A stretch of 64,000 nt of DNA from Halictus rubicundus. Its lineage: Eukaryota; Arthropoda; Insecta; Hymenoptera; Halictidae. Location of the stretch: positions 124,001 to 188,000 of the forward strand of contig NW_027488888.1 of the NCBI RefSeq assembly GCF_050948215.1, in the 5' to 3' direction. The notes beneath the pieces are model-generated. The model had not been told where the DNA came from. It ran no database searches and was given only the letters and a program-made list of their open reading frames with translations. How positions within the stretch are numbered: position 1 is the first letter of the stretch; every line of letters starts with the position of its first letter. Positions 22,761 to 33,671 of the stretch are shown here, in pieces. A program made the translations under genes and the position numbers.

Positions 22761-23594
22761 AGCCCTCGCTTTGACGATCTGCCGAGGCCAGTGCCTGGGG
22801 TCCCTCGACAACACACGGAAAGTCACAGTCCAGAGCAAGCAGGAGGCCCATCTACCATCATCGCTGCCGAACAGATGGGGAAGGACGTATCCACCCTCAC
22901 CCCGTCCCACCAAATTGCCCAGGGTGATAATAAGAAGTGGTCCCTATAAGGGACAGATTTTGTTTTTTTTGTACTTCGCTGCCGATAAAGATAACTAAAA
23001 AGCCCAGAAAGCTAATGGGATCCGTGTTTACGCCAAAAGGGCAATAGACAGTATTGTGAATTATAAGTTACGGACCGAGCGTCAAAAATCAAATATATTT
23101 TTTTTTTTGTTGTATGGGTGAGTGCGTGAGTGGCTGCCGAGTAAGAAAGGTGTGAAAGCGCGAGAAACAAAATAGAGTTTAGGATAAATACGTAGTAAGC
23201 TAGTTGCCGTAATAGGGCCAGTAGAATACCAAAGAGGTTGTAAGGCTGCCGGGGGCACAACCGTACCCCGGAATAATAAAAACAATATTTCGAGCATAAT
23301 CACCAACTCGACTGTTTGATTTGCGCGAAAATAACCCCTCGAACTCCCCCCTTTCGCGACCCGATTTAGCGTGAACGGAACTAAGGAGATGTCGGCCGGA
23401 AGCGGGAGTCTCGCCCAACTCTTTGTGATCTGTTTCGTAAGTATTTGTCGTAGATAGTATTGGTGATGGGTATTTGTCTGTGACGATTCATTTTGTTTTA
23501 GCGTGAACCAGCGGACACTCCCAGATTGAGATTGCGCTGCCGAGCCTGCGGAAGCCTGGTCGGTGGCTGCCACCGGTATGGCCCGGTCTTCCCC
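22761..23594 (+). other. 3' untranslated region, gypsy copy 1
   Basis: This 0.83 kb lies between ORF3 and the polypurine tract and holds no convincing coding frame. It contains five sense-strand GCTGCCG words (22863, 22978, 23133, 23245, 23536), two T-rich runs (about 22970 and 23100) and the candidate mini-intron at 23437-23501. Confidence 0.75.
23437..23501 (+). other. Candidate 65-nt intron in the 3' untranslated region
   Basis: A consensus donor GTAAGTATTT begins at 23437, and a pyrimidine-tract acceptor TTTTGTTTTAG ends at 23501. The 65-nt spacing is normal for small insect introns. It lies outside any open frame. The same sequence is in copy 2 at 33496-33560. Confidence 0.4.
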
Positions 23595-23612
23595 GGGGGG
23601 GGGGGGAGGAGT
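23595..23612 (+). other. Polypurine tract, gypsy copy 1
   Basis: Twelve G followed by AGGAGT lie immediately before LTR 2. This is the expected primer site for plus-strand synthesis, and it fixes the LTR start at 23613. Confidence 0.85.
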
Positions 23613-25349
23613 TGTGACGTGGCAACATTGTCCACGTCCCTCCGATCACAGATCGAAAGACCGGGCCGCCCTTTGGCAGCACCACCGCGATAACGGTGGT
23701 CGTGATCGATCTCCCTGGGAGCGTCCGAGATCCCAGATCGGATATTGACGCGGTTTGAATGCCGCGCCACTTGGCGCGACACGAAGTTGCAGGACCGTGG
23801 CCGGGTCCCAGGGGGACCCGGATCCTTTTCCCAGCTCACAGGAACGCGGAAAATCCGGAGGGAAACTATTCAGGGGACGGCTACGGAGGACGCCCTGCAG
23901 AAAGACAACGAGAAGGACACCGAGCCCGGGCCTACCAACCCGGAGGCGCCGCCGAGGGATTACGGGTCTGAGGCGTACATCTTCTCAACCTCGTCGCCGC
24001 CTCGTCCCGAAAAGCTACACGCACCCGTCGAGGGAATGGCAAGCGGTCTATCTCCAAGGGAAGCGGCCAATCAACGCGCGTCACCAAGAAAGCGTTAGCC
24101 GATAGATCCGTAGCCGAGGGCCCCGTACCGCCGGACGCGGCCCTGACGCGCGAAAGCTAGCGATAGGTTAGAGCGTCGCGCGGGAGCAGGGAAGAGTAGG
24201 ATAGTGGGGGACGCCTCGCTTCCGCGTTGGCGAGTCTTCGCGAAGTAGGGCACTGTGCTGCCGAATCTAGTCCGGGTTAGTCACCTTTACCAGTGCGTAA
24301 ATTATATAGTATTTCTTTGCGAACATCATCACCGCTGCCGAGGGTAGACATAGAGAGAGCTGCCGATTTCCGGAGGAATAAGTCGCTAGGGAGCCCAGAG
24401 CTGCCGTTACGAGAGAGAGCGAAGCGACTAGGAAGCCACGTGCCGCGTGGTAAGTGCCGACCAGGTTTTTCCGCACCATTATAATTTTCGCGTTGGCTCG
24501 GTAGCGTTTTTGCGAACCGGCCGGACTTCGAGTCGAATTTAAGACGTAACCTCGCCCGCCGTGAATCGCGATCAGATTAGAATCGAGAAGGGGGTGAGGC
24601 CGTCGGTCGGTGAACGGACGGGGGGCCCGTATCGTTACCGATTTTTGGCGAATCCAATCTGGGGACGTCCCACGGTGGGACGACGCGACGAAAACCGTAT
24701 CGCTGTTTCCGGCTAATTCCGACGGCCACAGTCATTTCAAATTGCTGCCGCGTATACCATCGGAACCCGGTCGCTTCTCGACCGGCTAATTGCCACTCGT
24801 AGCTGCCGTACATCGCGCCTACGATCGGGTTCGACGCGTAGGAGAGTAGACTCGGGAGAAATAAGCGCGAGCGACCGTCCAACCGTCGAATCATTGTACA
24901 ATACCGCGCGGGCTTCGTTTCCATCGCTGCCGGGTCGCCCCGGCAGCCTTCTGTAATCAGCAAGATTAATAAATGTAAAGTCGAAGCCCATTCTCGTCTA
25001 TCTTTCTTCCGTGAGAAACCTTTCCGCCGCGGGAAACGTCCCGCATTCCCTCCGCGTAGTACCCTGGCCCAGGCTGCCGCTATTCAGGCCCTCGCGCGGT
25101 TCCCGTACGGTTCGGCAGAATAATTAGCGTCTCGCGCAATCTTCGAAATTGTTCGCGTGACACTTGCGAGTGTCTGGCGCCCGTTGCGAGTCCCGAACCT
25201 GGTAAAATCTTCCGTCGGGGAAAACGCCGAACCTACGGGATACCGTTTGTCACCGGGCGAAACACGTCCCGCGCGGCCGAACGTGCCTAACCCGTCGTGG
25301 CCCCGGTTTTCGTCCGTCGGACGGGTCGGAAAACGCGGGACCCGTGACA
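23613..25349 (+). repeat. Gypsy LTR 2 (middle, shared)
   Basis: This LTR serves as the 3' LTR of copy 1 and the 5' LTR of copy 2. It looks identical to LTR 3 and differs from LTR 1 at the five sites listed there. That pattern fits an unequal exchange whose crossover lay in the right half of the LTR. A polypurine tract precedes it and a primer-binding site follows it, as required on both sides. Confidence 0.93.
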
Positions 25350-27075
25350 AATTGGCGCCCGAACATTCGGATATCTCGCGGAAAAGTAATCTGTCCTAGG
25401 GCTTTTCCATCGAAAAGAGATGCGCGGAGAGTGCGGGACTCTCACGAAAATTCTTTCTTGTGCCGGGAAATAAAGTCGGAACGCGATCGGTACCGTCGCG
25501 TCGCGAAGACAAATACCCGTTTCGCGAACGAATAAAGAAACGCTGCAAGACGAGCCAACGTTAACGAATTTATGTAAAATGATAATTTTATGATGTTATA
25601 TTACTTATGAAATGCAATTTATTATGACATGCTGTGATATTATTGATGAAATGTTATTTCCGTGTGATATTATTGATGAAATGTTACTTCCGTATGATAT
25701 TATTGATGAAATGTTATTTTGATGACATACTATTTCTGCAACTTTATTAATGATGATATATTAATCATGAAAGTCTAAGTACAAGGATGATTTATGAAAG
25801 CACGAAAGATTTCAAGTAACATTTCATGAAAGATGTAAAACTCCACGAAATCAAGTATAGATTTAAAAAAAAAACAAAAGAGGAAAGAATAGTACAAGTC
25901 GATTCAAGTAGCTGCCGAGTTAATTATACAAAAATTCATATATTTATTCGTTATTTCATTACGTCGTAATTTATTCCGTTATCTCTTAATTTATTTTGTG
26001 ATTTCCTAATTTATTCCGTTACGTTTTCGTTATATTTTGTTAGCCAATAATTTATTACGTTATGTTTTGATTTTAATTTGTTGATTACGTATTTATTCCA
26101 TTATCCCGTATTTATTTTGCTAATCCCTTACTTATTTTGTACATACTTCATTAATTTTATTAACCCCCTAGTTTGTTTGTTACTTCATTATTTATTTTGT
26201 TAAACCCTATTAAGTTTGTAATTTCAATATTTATTTGTCTATCTCCTAATTTCATTTTGTTATTTTTAGGAGAAAATTTATTACCTCCGTATTTATTTCT
26301 ATGTCCCGTAATTTATTCTGTAACGTCCACAAATACATGTCAACCCACTATTTATTAAAGTAAATATTTCGGAAAATGCTAAATTGAAAATACACTCAAT
26401 AATTCGGCCACTAAATGAAAATAGAATAAAAATACTTGATGAAGTGGAGAATATGATGATGATAAATGAAATTAAATTTTTTTTTACGATGATCAATTGA
26501 ATATGTTCTGTATAATGATGTTTTAAATGATTTTCATGTTTATGCCATTATGAATATTATGAAATTGCAATGTTTGATATGATGGTATGATGTATTGTAT
26601 ATTTAATGTGTCAGGGCATAATATATGTACGTAATTTGCGGTGATGGAAGGGACGTTCGGAAGAACGCCTCGTAGATTTTGTGCCGTCGAGAAAACGTGC
26701 CGTCTTTGTAAGTCGTTGTATTTGCGATACGCGAACGCGAAACTGGAAATTAGCGAAATAGTCTCGCGAAAATAACGAAACAAATTAGCGACAGGACAAG
26801 GAATTTGCGAAAAATTGTAAGGATCGTGTAAAGATTGCTGGGGAAAGCCGTGTATATAGGAAAATCAATTCACGCTGCCGAAATAGAATTTTGGAAACAC
26901 GCGAAGACACCCGATAGAGTTGGTGAGGAATTTAGAGATAGTTTTTCTGTTGCCGATTGGGACAAGGGACCTATTGTTTGTACGCGTACCGCGGCAAAGC
27001 CATCGGCCGAGGTCGCCTCGCCCGAGCGAGGTAACCAAAACATAAACAGACCGGGAATTTATAGCCTTGCCTGAA
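25350..27075 (+). other. AT-rich leader, gypsy copy 2
   Basis: This leader appears identical to that of copy 1. It holds the three 30-bp repeats at 25633-25722 and the degenerate 20-bp array at 25943-26329. No coding frame is supported. Confidence 0.8.
25353..25365 (+). other. Primer-binding site, gypsy copy 2
   Basis: TGGCGCCCGAACA begins three bases after LTR 2, in the same arrangement as in copy 1. Confidence 0.75.
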
Positions 27076-28443
27076 ATGCGAAGTAACGCGATACAAAGGG
27101 ACTCGGGAAATAGTAAACAGATGAGCGACATGCTCAAGCCGGAACTCGACGAGGGGGACGAGGGGGAAGCGAAGTCGGTTTACGGGGAAGCATCGGATGA
27201 ATGGCCTTTGTCCGACGCAGAACCAAACACCGAAAACAATAATTGGGCGGAAAGATCACCGCCGAAAAATTTTACGTTGCCGGTACCGAACTTTAACAGT
27301 AAAGAACCGATGCCGGAATTTCGCGATAATGAACCGAGATCGAACCCCTTACACCTCGTATCCGGAATAAATACAAGCCATTCTAAAGCGATGCCGTCGG
27401 GCGTATCACGCGAGTTATTTTACCGAGGTACGCCAACCGCAGAAATAATGCGTAAATGGCGAATAAAATTTTCAGGAGCACCAGGAGAGGATTCGGAATC
27501 CTTCCTGGATGGCCTAATAAAACAACGAAAATATTGCAATATCGCGGATGAAAATTTATTACGTTGCCTACCGGTATGTTTAGACGGTATAGCGGCCCAT
27601 TGGTACAAAACACGGGAAAATAAATGGACGTCGTGGAATAAATTTGTTGCCGAATTTAGGAAATTCTTCGGGGATCCCGAGTATCGCGAAACACTGGAAA
27701 GAAATATTAAAGAGCGTTATCAGGGAGAAAATGAGCCAGTACGCGATTACATTGTAATAATGCGGGCAATGTTTAACAAACTAAATCCATCGTGGCCGGA
27801 GGACAAAAAGATTCGGAAAGTATATTGGGGCGCGAAACCAATTATTAGACAGGCAATAGCATTGACAACAATATTAACACTGGAACAATTAGAAGACGAA
27901 CTATTAGAAGCAGACCGACAGACGGACATGACGACAAGACATAACCCAAGAGCGTCCGAGATGGCCCACCCGAGTTTCGCATATGACCCGTACCGATACC
28001 CCCGCCAAAAACAACAGGGCAAAGGGAAAGGAAATAATTACGAATGCGCGTACGCAATGGCTGCCGTAACGAACAGAGATAGCGAGAGTTCGAGTGAGAA
28101 ATCCGCTAGCCCCACTCGCGAAAATCGAAATTTTAAACCCGAAAGAAAAATGATACGGCCGCGAGACACCTCAACGCACCAAACAGTAGAGCCCGGAAAA
28201 GACAACAAGCGACCAGTACCGCCGCGCGATAAACAACGCACGAGCGGGAAAATGCCGTTGATATGTTGGAACTGCCGCAAGACCGGGCATATGTCGCGAG
28301 ACTGTCGCGAAGAACCGCGGCTACACTGTTACAGTTGCGGGGCAGAGGGAGTCACTATTAAAAGATGCCGTAAATGCAATAAATTCACGGGAAACGAGAA
28401 GAGAAGTCGCTCGGAGGGGCCGGAGAGACTTCACCCGAACTAA
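27076..28443 (+). CDS. gag: Gag polyprotein, gypsy copy 2
   Basis: This is a second complete 455-residue Gag, identical in predicted sequence to the first. The ATG at 27076 follows the same G at -3. The zinc-knuckle pair is encoded at about 28264-28377. The frame overlaps pol by 61 bases at its end. That two tandem Gag genes have kept every residue indicates a very recent duplication or an assembly copy. Confidence 0.92.
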   Translation: MRSNAIQRDSGNSKQMSDMLKPELDEGDEGEAKSVYGEASDEWPLSDAEPNTENNNWAERSPPKNFTLPVPNFNSKEPMPEFRDNEPRSNPLHLVSGINTSHSKAMPSGVSRELFYRGTPTAEIMRKWRIKFSGAPGEDSESFLDGLIKQRKYCNIADENLLRCLPVCLDGIAAHWYKTRENKWTSWNKFVAEFRKFFGDPEYRETLERNIKERYQGENEPVRDYIVIMRAMFNKLNPSWPEDKKIRKVYWGAKPIIRQAIALTTILTLEQLEDELLEADRQTDMTTRHNPRASEMAHPSFAYDPYRYPRQKQQGKGKGNNYECAYAMAAVTNRDSESSSEKSASPTRENRNFKPERKMIRPRDTSTHQTVEPGKDNKRPVPPRDKQRTSGKMPLICWNCRKTGHMSRDCREEPRLHCYSCGAEGVTIKRCRKCNKFTGNEKRSRSEGPERLHPN

Positions 28444-30305
28444 TATCGGCCCGCGTCGAGTTAAAAGAAAAATTGAAAACACCGCCGGTACTAACAATAA
28501 AAGCATATATCGGAAGGCTGCCGGTTCGCGTATTAGTAGACTCGGGGTCTACGATAACATTTATAAGCCGGGCCGTAATTACTAAAATAGATGCCGGAGA
28601 AATAAAGTTAAAAAGAACGGAACGTCCATGCTATTTCCTTTTAGCAACAGCTGCCGTAGATCGAGCAACGGAAGAAGCGCAATTCAAATTACGAATCGGG
28701 AATAAAGAATGCCAATTATTAGCGCGCGTGTTAGACAACTTAGTAACACCGGTATTATTGGGAATCGATGCAATAGCAAAATTCGGAATTGTCGCGGAAT
28801 ACCACCGGACTATTTGGTATTTTGCAGAACGGCCAGAGGAAACGTTTAGTTTCAGCGATACCCCCCACGCGACGATGTGCTGCGGGTTACAAAAATTAAC
28901 CGATATAGAGAAGGTTAAATTAGATAAATTTCTAAAGACTTCGCTGCCGGAATTCGAAAATATGACAGGATTGACCGACATGATTAGCCACAAGATTGAC
29001 GTTGGCGACCACCCGCCTATAAAACAGAGATATTATGCCGTCTCTCCGAAAGTGCAGGAAGCGATTTATAAGGAAGTAGACACCTTGTTAGCGGATGGCA
29101 TAATAGAACCGTCGCTAAGTGGCTGGTCAAGTCCAATAGTTATGGTCAAGAAGCCCAATGGAAAATATCGATTTTGTCTCGATTTTAGGAAGGTAAATGA
29201 GGTCTCTAGAAAAGATGCGTACCCCCTACCACTAATGACGCAAATATTAGACAAACTACGCGCCGCGAAATACATCTCGACACTGGACCTCAGCCAGGCG
29301 TATTTTCAAATTCCGTTAGAACCGGGAAGTCGCGAAATCACGGCGTTCACGGTACCGGGAAAAGGATTGTTTCATTTCCGCCGCATGCCGTACGGACTTA
29401 CGGGAGCACCGGCTACCTTCCAACGATTACTAGATCGTTTAATAGGGCCAGAAATGGAACCCCACGCGTTCGCATATTTAGACGACATAATTATTGTCAC
29501 GAAAACATTCGACGAACATCTAGAATGGCTAGACCGCGTGCTAAAACGTATCAAAGCTGCCGGATTAATAATCAATCCCGAAAAATGCGAATTCTGTCGC
29601 CAGCAAGTCCGCTATTTAGGATTCGTGGTCAGTCACGAGGGGCTAAAGGTGGATGCCGACAAGATAAAACCAATCTTGACGTACCCTCCCCCGAAAAACG
29701 TGAAACAGGTGCGGCGATTTCTGGGAATGGCATCCTGGTATAGGAGATTCATTCCGAGATTCGCAACACTTGCCGAACCGCTCAACAGCTTACTGCGGAA
29801 AGATCGGGTATGGGAATGGGAGGACGGACAACAAACCGCCTTCGAAACCCTGAGGGATACGATCGCAACGGCACCAACCCTTTCGTGCCCTGATTTCGAA
29901 CTCCCGTTCACCTTGCAGACGGATGCAAGCACGGTAGGATTAGGCGCCGTATTAACACAGGAGGTCGAGGAAGTCGAAAAAGTAATCGCGTTCGCCAGTA
30001 GGTCTCTCACGCTGCCGGAGAGAAAATATTCCGCGACGGAATTAGAATGTCTAGCGATAGTTTGGGCGGTACAAAAATTTCGCGCATATTTAGAGGGTTA
30101 TAAATTCACCGTAATAACAGATCATAATAGTTTGCGATGGTTAAGAAAATTACAGAACCCGTCAGGAAGATTAGCGCGTTGGGCCCTACAACTACTGGAA
30201 TACGATTTTCAGGTTGTTTACAGGCAGGGCGCATTAAATAAGGTGCCGGACGCCCTCTCGCGCGTTTTTGAGGGGGGGGTGTCATTGGGGGGGAAACTCA
30301 AATAG
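28383..30305 (+). CDS. pol: Protease-reverse transcriptase-RNase H, gypsy copy 2
   Basis: The predicted protein is identical to that of copy 1: protease DSG, reverse transcriptase YLDD and the four RNase H acidic residues are all intact. It stops at 30305, in the same place after RNase H, and the two G runs before the stop (30272-30279 and 30287-30293) have the same lengths. So the break before integrase is either functional recoding or older than the duplication. Confidence 0.93.
   Translation: MHGKREEKSLGGAGETSPELISARVELKEKLKTPPVLTIKAYIGRLPVRVLVDSGSTITFISRAVITKIDAGEIKLKRTERPCYFLLATAAVDRATEEAQFKLRIGNKECQLLARVLDNLVTPVLLGIDAIAKFGIVAEYHRTIWYFAERPEETFSFSDTPHATMCCGLQKLTDIEKVKLDKFLKTSLPEFENMTGLTDMISHKIDVGDHPPIKQRYYAVSPKVQEAIYKEVDTLLADGIIEPSLSGWSSPIVMVKKPNGKYRFCLDFRKVNEVSRKDAYPLPLMTQILDKLRAAKYISTLDLSQAYFQIPLEPGSREITAFTVPGKGLFHFRRMPYGLTGAPATFQRLLDRLIGPEMEPHAFAYLDDIIIVTKTFDEHLEWLDRVLKRIKAAGLIINPEKCEFCRQQVRYLGFVVSHEGLKVDADKIKPILTYPPPKNVKQVRRFLGMASWYRRFIPRFATLAEPLNSLLRKDRVWEWEDGQQTAFETLRDTIATAPTLSCPDFELPFTLQTDASTVGLGAVLTQEVEEVEKVIAFASRSLTLPERKYSATELECLAIVWAVQKFRAYLEGYKFTVITDHNSLRWLRKLQNPSGRLARWALQLLEYDFQVVYRQGALNKVPDALSRVFEGGVSLGGKLK
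28389..28452 (+). promoter_or_regulatory. -1 ribosomal frameshift signal, gypsy copy 2
   Basis: GGGAAAC at 28389-28395 is followed by the same 7-nt spacer and by the same two potential stems, 28403-28408 with 28427-28432 and 28417-28422 with 28447-28452. No base differs from copy 1. Confidence 0.85.
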
Positions 30306-31570
30306 CTGCCGTAGTACGCGCGAGTTGGTACGAGGGAAAATTCGCGGAGGTCGAGAAAAACCCGGACAAATTTAAAGACTGGTCCATCCGTAGCGGGGAG
30401 TTATATTGCCGAAGAACGGATCCACTTATCGCGGAAACGCTAGGGCAAGACGGGGACGAGTGGAAGTTGGTGGTCCCCGAAGAACGACGGACCGAGATCC
30501 TGCAGGAGGCGCACGATACCCCACAGGCCGGACACCTAGGTATTGAAAAGACCTACTATAGAATCGCGACTCGCTATTACTGGCCCGGCATGTATCGTAC
30601 TGTGGTAGAATACGTAAGACGCTGTACAACTTGTCAACTCACGAAAGTGGAGCAAACACTCCCTTCAGGGTTGATGGGTCGGCGCCGTATCGACATGCCA
30701 TGGTCCGTGGTAGCTGCCGATATTATGGGCCCGTTCCCTCCTAGCAGGTCCGGTCACGTATACCTCTTAGTGATTCAAGATCTTTTCACAAAATGGATAG
30801 AGTGCGCCCCGCTACGACGTGCGACCGGTCCAAAAATTGCCGAGGTACTCGAGGGGATGGTATTTTCCCGATGGGGAACCCCCGACGTATTATTAACAGA
30901 CAACGGCACGGAATTCGCGAATAAATGTTTGCGCGACCTCGCCAAAGAATACGGAATCCGACTTACTACAACACCCCCGTACCACCCGCAAGCGAACCCG
31001 GTGGAACGCGTCAATAGGGTATTAAAAACCATGATTGTAGCCTATATCGGAAGCGACCACCGAGGGTGGGACGTGAATTTGCCGCAATTTCGATTCGCGT
31101 ATAACACGGCTCGACATTCCGTGTTACAGGCTTCCCCAGCCTTCTTAAACTTCGGGCGAGAACCGCGGCCGGCAAAATGCGTGCGAGCGAAAGCGGAACC
31201 GCCTATCGACTTCGAGGTAGGCTCCACGACGAAGTGGAAAGAGCGAGTTGCCCAGCTGCCGACGTTGAGGAGCTGGGTAATCGAAAATTTAGAGGACGCG
31301 TACAACCGACAGTCGCGCCATTACAATTTGCGACACCGCGATCGGGAGTTCGAGGTGGGGGATAGGGTTCTAAAACGGCAACGCGTTTTATCATCGGCAG
31401 CACAGCATATCGCGGCGAAGCTAGTTCCGAAATACGTAGGGCCAGTTATCGTAACGAAAAAGGTCTCGCCGGTGGTATATTACGTAGCGACGGAAACCGG
31501 CAAGAATTTGGGCAAAGTCCACGTCAGCGATCTGAAAGCGTTCCTTCCATCACGAGAATGCACGGACTAA
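30272..31570 (+). CDS. pol: Integrase frame of Pol, gypsy copy 2
   Basis: This is identical to copy 1, with the HHCC zinc domain, the D-D-E triad with 34 residues between the last two, and the GPY/F-type tail. Again no ATG opens the frame before the zinc domain. The stop at 31570 is followed by the same pyrimidine tract and AG (31595-31596) ahead of ORF3. Confidence 0.88.
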   Translation, partial: GGGVIGGETQIAAVVRASWYEGKFAEVEKNPDKFKDWSIRSGELYCRRTDPLIAETLGQDGDEWKLVVPEERRTEILQEAHDTPQAGHLGIEKTYYRIATRYYWPGMYRTVVEYVRRCTTCQLTKVEQTLPSGLMGRRRIDMPWSVVAADIMGPFPPSRSGHVYLLVIQDLFTKWIECAPLRRATGPKIAEVLEGMVFSRWGTPDVLLTDNGTEFANKCLRDLAKEYGIRLTTTPPYHPQANPVERVNRVLKTMIVAYIGSDHRGWDVNLPQFRFAYNTARHSVLQASPAFLNFGREPRPAKCVRAKAEPPIDFEVGSTTKWKERVAQLPTLRSWVIENLEDAYNRQSRHYNLRHRDREFEVGDRVLKRQRVLSSAAQHIAAKLVPKYVGPVIVTKKVSPVVYYVATETGKNLGKVHVSDLKAFLPSRECTD

Positions 31571-31622
31571 ACCTAACAGGAGAGGTTTTATTTCAGTACT
31601 GCCGTAAATCCTAAAAATAATA

Positions 31623-32819
31623 ATGGATGCCGTACGGGCAAGGACCGAGCCCCACAGCCCACTCGACGATTTGGTCGAGGCCCTGCGGGCTCTGGACGCC
31701 CCGGAGTACCGTCCTCAGCTGGAGACCATCCTGAGGAACTTCCTATCCCAGGGGGGCACTACCAACGCCCTACCCTGCCGAAGACCGACGGACGCTCCGG
31801 AGACCGAAGCAGTCGTCGCAGGACCCGATAGCGACTCGGACACCTCCTACGAGTCTGCAGACGGCGAGACCGATTCATTGTTGCTGCCGGAAACCCCGGC
31901 CGAGGGACTGGACGACACCCTCGAGGGAGGCATAGAGGAGCTCCCGCGGGACAGTGGGCGTGAAGCCCCTGAAAGTACCGACCCTGCGGATACGAACTCG
32001 GGGGAAAAATTGCCAACGCTGCCGACGGAGGAGGAGGTCGGACCTCCAGTGAGGAAGGCCGAGGGGCCCTTACATGAGCTGCCGCAGGATGGCCCGACTG
32101 ATACAGCTGGAGAAGCTCACGCGTCGGAGGAGGGCACACTGCCACCCTCCCCCACACTGTCGCAGGACGAAGAGGCCGAGCCGATTACCGTGACAGAAGC
32201 GCTCGGAAGGGAGGCGATGCGGGAACGAGAGCCGTTGCCGAGCCAGGGAACCGAAGACCAGGAGCTATACCCAGGGCCTTTAGTACATCTGATGACGGGT
32301 CGCCCAATCGCCCGCCCCGCTCGAGCCTTCACCAAAGGAGATCGGGAAGCTGCCGGGCCCTCGACCACCCCCGCCCGAGAGAATTCGGGGACCGCTCGAT
32401 TTGAGGCGCAGCACCGCTTCGCGCTGGAGCGTTTCCGACGCCGGCAGGCCGAAGAGGAAGCCGCGGAGAGGCGCCGGAGGAGCCTGGCCGAGGCCCCTGC
32501 GGAACCGCGCCCCTACGTTTTCCCCGCAGAGCCGAGAAGGATGGCGACCCTGTTAGAGCTGCCGAAAGTGGCCCCTCCACCCGCTGCCGTACAAGCCAAG
32601 GCCGGCCCATGGGACGCCTGCGTCAAGGACCGGCAGGACGGCTGTTGGCGATGTGGTGCCCGGGACCATAAACACCGGTATTGCCCGGGCCCCGAAACGA
32701 CGTATTGCTTCCGGTGTGGCCGCCTGGGGTACACCATAAAATCGTGCCCGAAGTGCGGCCAGACGTGGAAGGCAGGCGGGCCGCACCATCCTTGGGGCTA
32801 CAAGGAGTCACGGGGGTAA
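31623..32819 (+). CDS. ORF3: zinc-knuckle protein in the env position, gypsy copy 2
   Basis: This 398-residue frame is identical in predicted sequence to ORF3 of copy 1, with the same ATG context and the same C-terminal knuckle pair (about 32643-32756). No substitutions separate the two copies, so they give no independent test of selection. The long acidic, low-complexity middle part stays open without stops, which favours a translated gene, but the GC-rich composition makes chance openness more likely than usual. Confidence 0.8.
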   Translation: MDAVRARTEPHSPLDDLVEALRALDAPEYRPQLETILRNFLSQGGTTNALPCRRPTDAPETEAVVAGPDSDSDTSYESADGETDSLLLPETPAEGLDDTLEGGIEELPRDSGREAPESTDPADTNSGEKLPTLPTEEEVGPPVRKAEGPLHELPQDGPTDTAGEAHASEEGTLPPSPTLSQDEEAEPITVTEALGREAMREREPLPSQGTEDQELYPGPLVHLMTGRPIARPARAFTKGDREAAGPSTTPARENSGTARFEAQHRFALERFRRRQAEEEAAERRRRSLAEAPAEPRPYVFPAEPRRMATLLELPKVAPPPAAVQAKAGPWDACVKDRQDGCWRCGARDHKHRYCPGPETTYCFRCGRLGYTIKSCPKCGQTWKAGGPHHPWGYKESRG

Positions 32820-33653
32820 AGCCCTCGCTTTGACGATCTGCCGAGGCCAGTGCCTGGGGTCCCTCGACAACACACGGAAAGTCACAGTCCAGAGCAAGCA
32901 GGAGGCCCATCTACCATCATCGCTGCCGAACAGATGGGGAAGGACGTATCCACCCTCACCCCGTCCCACCAAATTGCCCAGGGTGATAATAAGAAGTGGT
33001 CCCTATAAGGGACAGATTTTGTTTTTTTTGTACTTCGCTGCCGATAAAGATAACTAAAAAGCCCAGAAAGCTAATGGGATCCGTGTTTACGCCAAAAGGG
33101 CAATAGACAGTATTGTGAATTATAAGTTACGGACCGAGCGTCAAAAATCAAATATATTTTTTTTTTTGTTGTATGGGTGAGTGCGTGAGTGGCTGCCGAG
33201 TAAGAAAGGTGTGAAAGCGCGAGAAACAAAATAGAGTTTAGGATAAATACGTAGTAAGCTAGTTGCCGTAATAGGGCCAGTAGAATACCAAAGAGGTTGT
33301 AAGGCTGCCGGGGGCACAACCGTACCCCGGAATAATAAAAACAATATTTCGAGCATAATCACCAACTCGACTGTTTGATTTGCGCGAAAATAACCCCTCG
33401 AACTCCCCCCTTTCGCGACCCGATTTAGCGTGAACGGAACTAAGGAGATGTCGGCCGGAAGCGGGAGTCTCGCCCAACTCTTTGTGATCTGTTTCGTAAG
33501 TATTTGTCGTAGATAGTATTGGTGATGGGTATTTGTCTGTGACGATTCATTTTGTTTTAGCGTGAACCAGCGGACACTCCCAGATTGAGATTGCGCTGCC
33601 GAGCCTGCGGAAGCCTGGTCGGTGGCTGCCACCGGTATGGCCCGGTCTTCCCC
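32820..33653 (+). other. 3' untranslated region, gypsy copy 2
   Basis: This matches the copy 1 region, with the same five GCTGCCG words and the candidate 65-nt intron at 33496-33560. No gene is seen. Confidence 0.75.
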
Positions 33654-33671
33654 GGGGGGGGGGGGAGGAGT
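33654..33671 (+). other. Polypurine tract, gypsy copy 2
   Basis: The G12 plus AGGAGT tract is the same and abuts LTR 3. Confidence 0.85.

Noticed and set aside
17324..22851. Minus-strand and alternate-frame open frames across gag, pol and ORF3 (repeated in copy 2)
   Set aside because: They are shadows of the sense-strand genes, which carry all the recognisable motifs.
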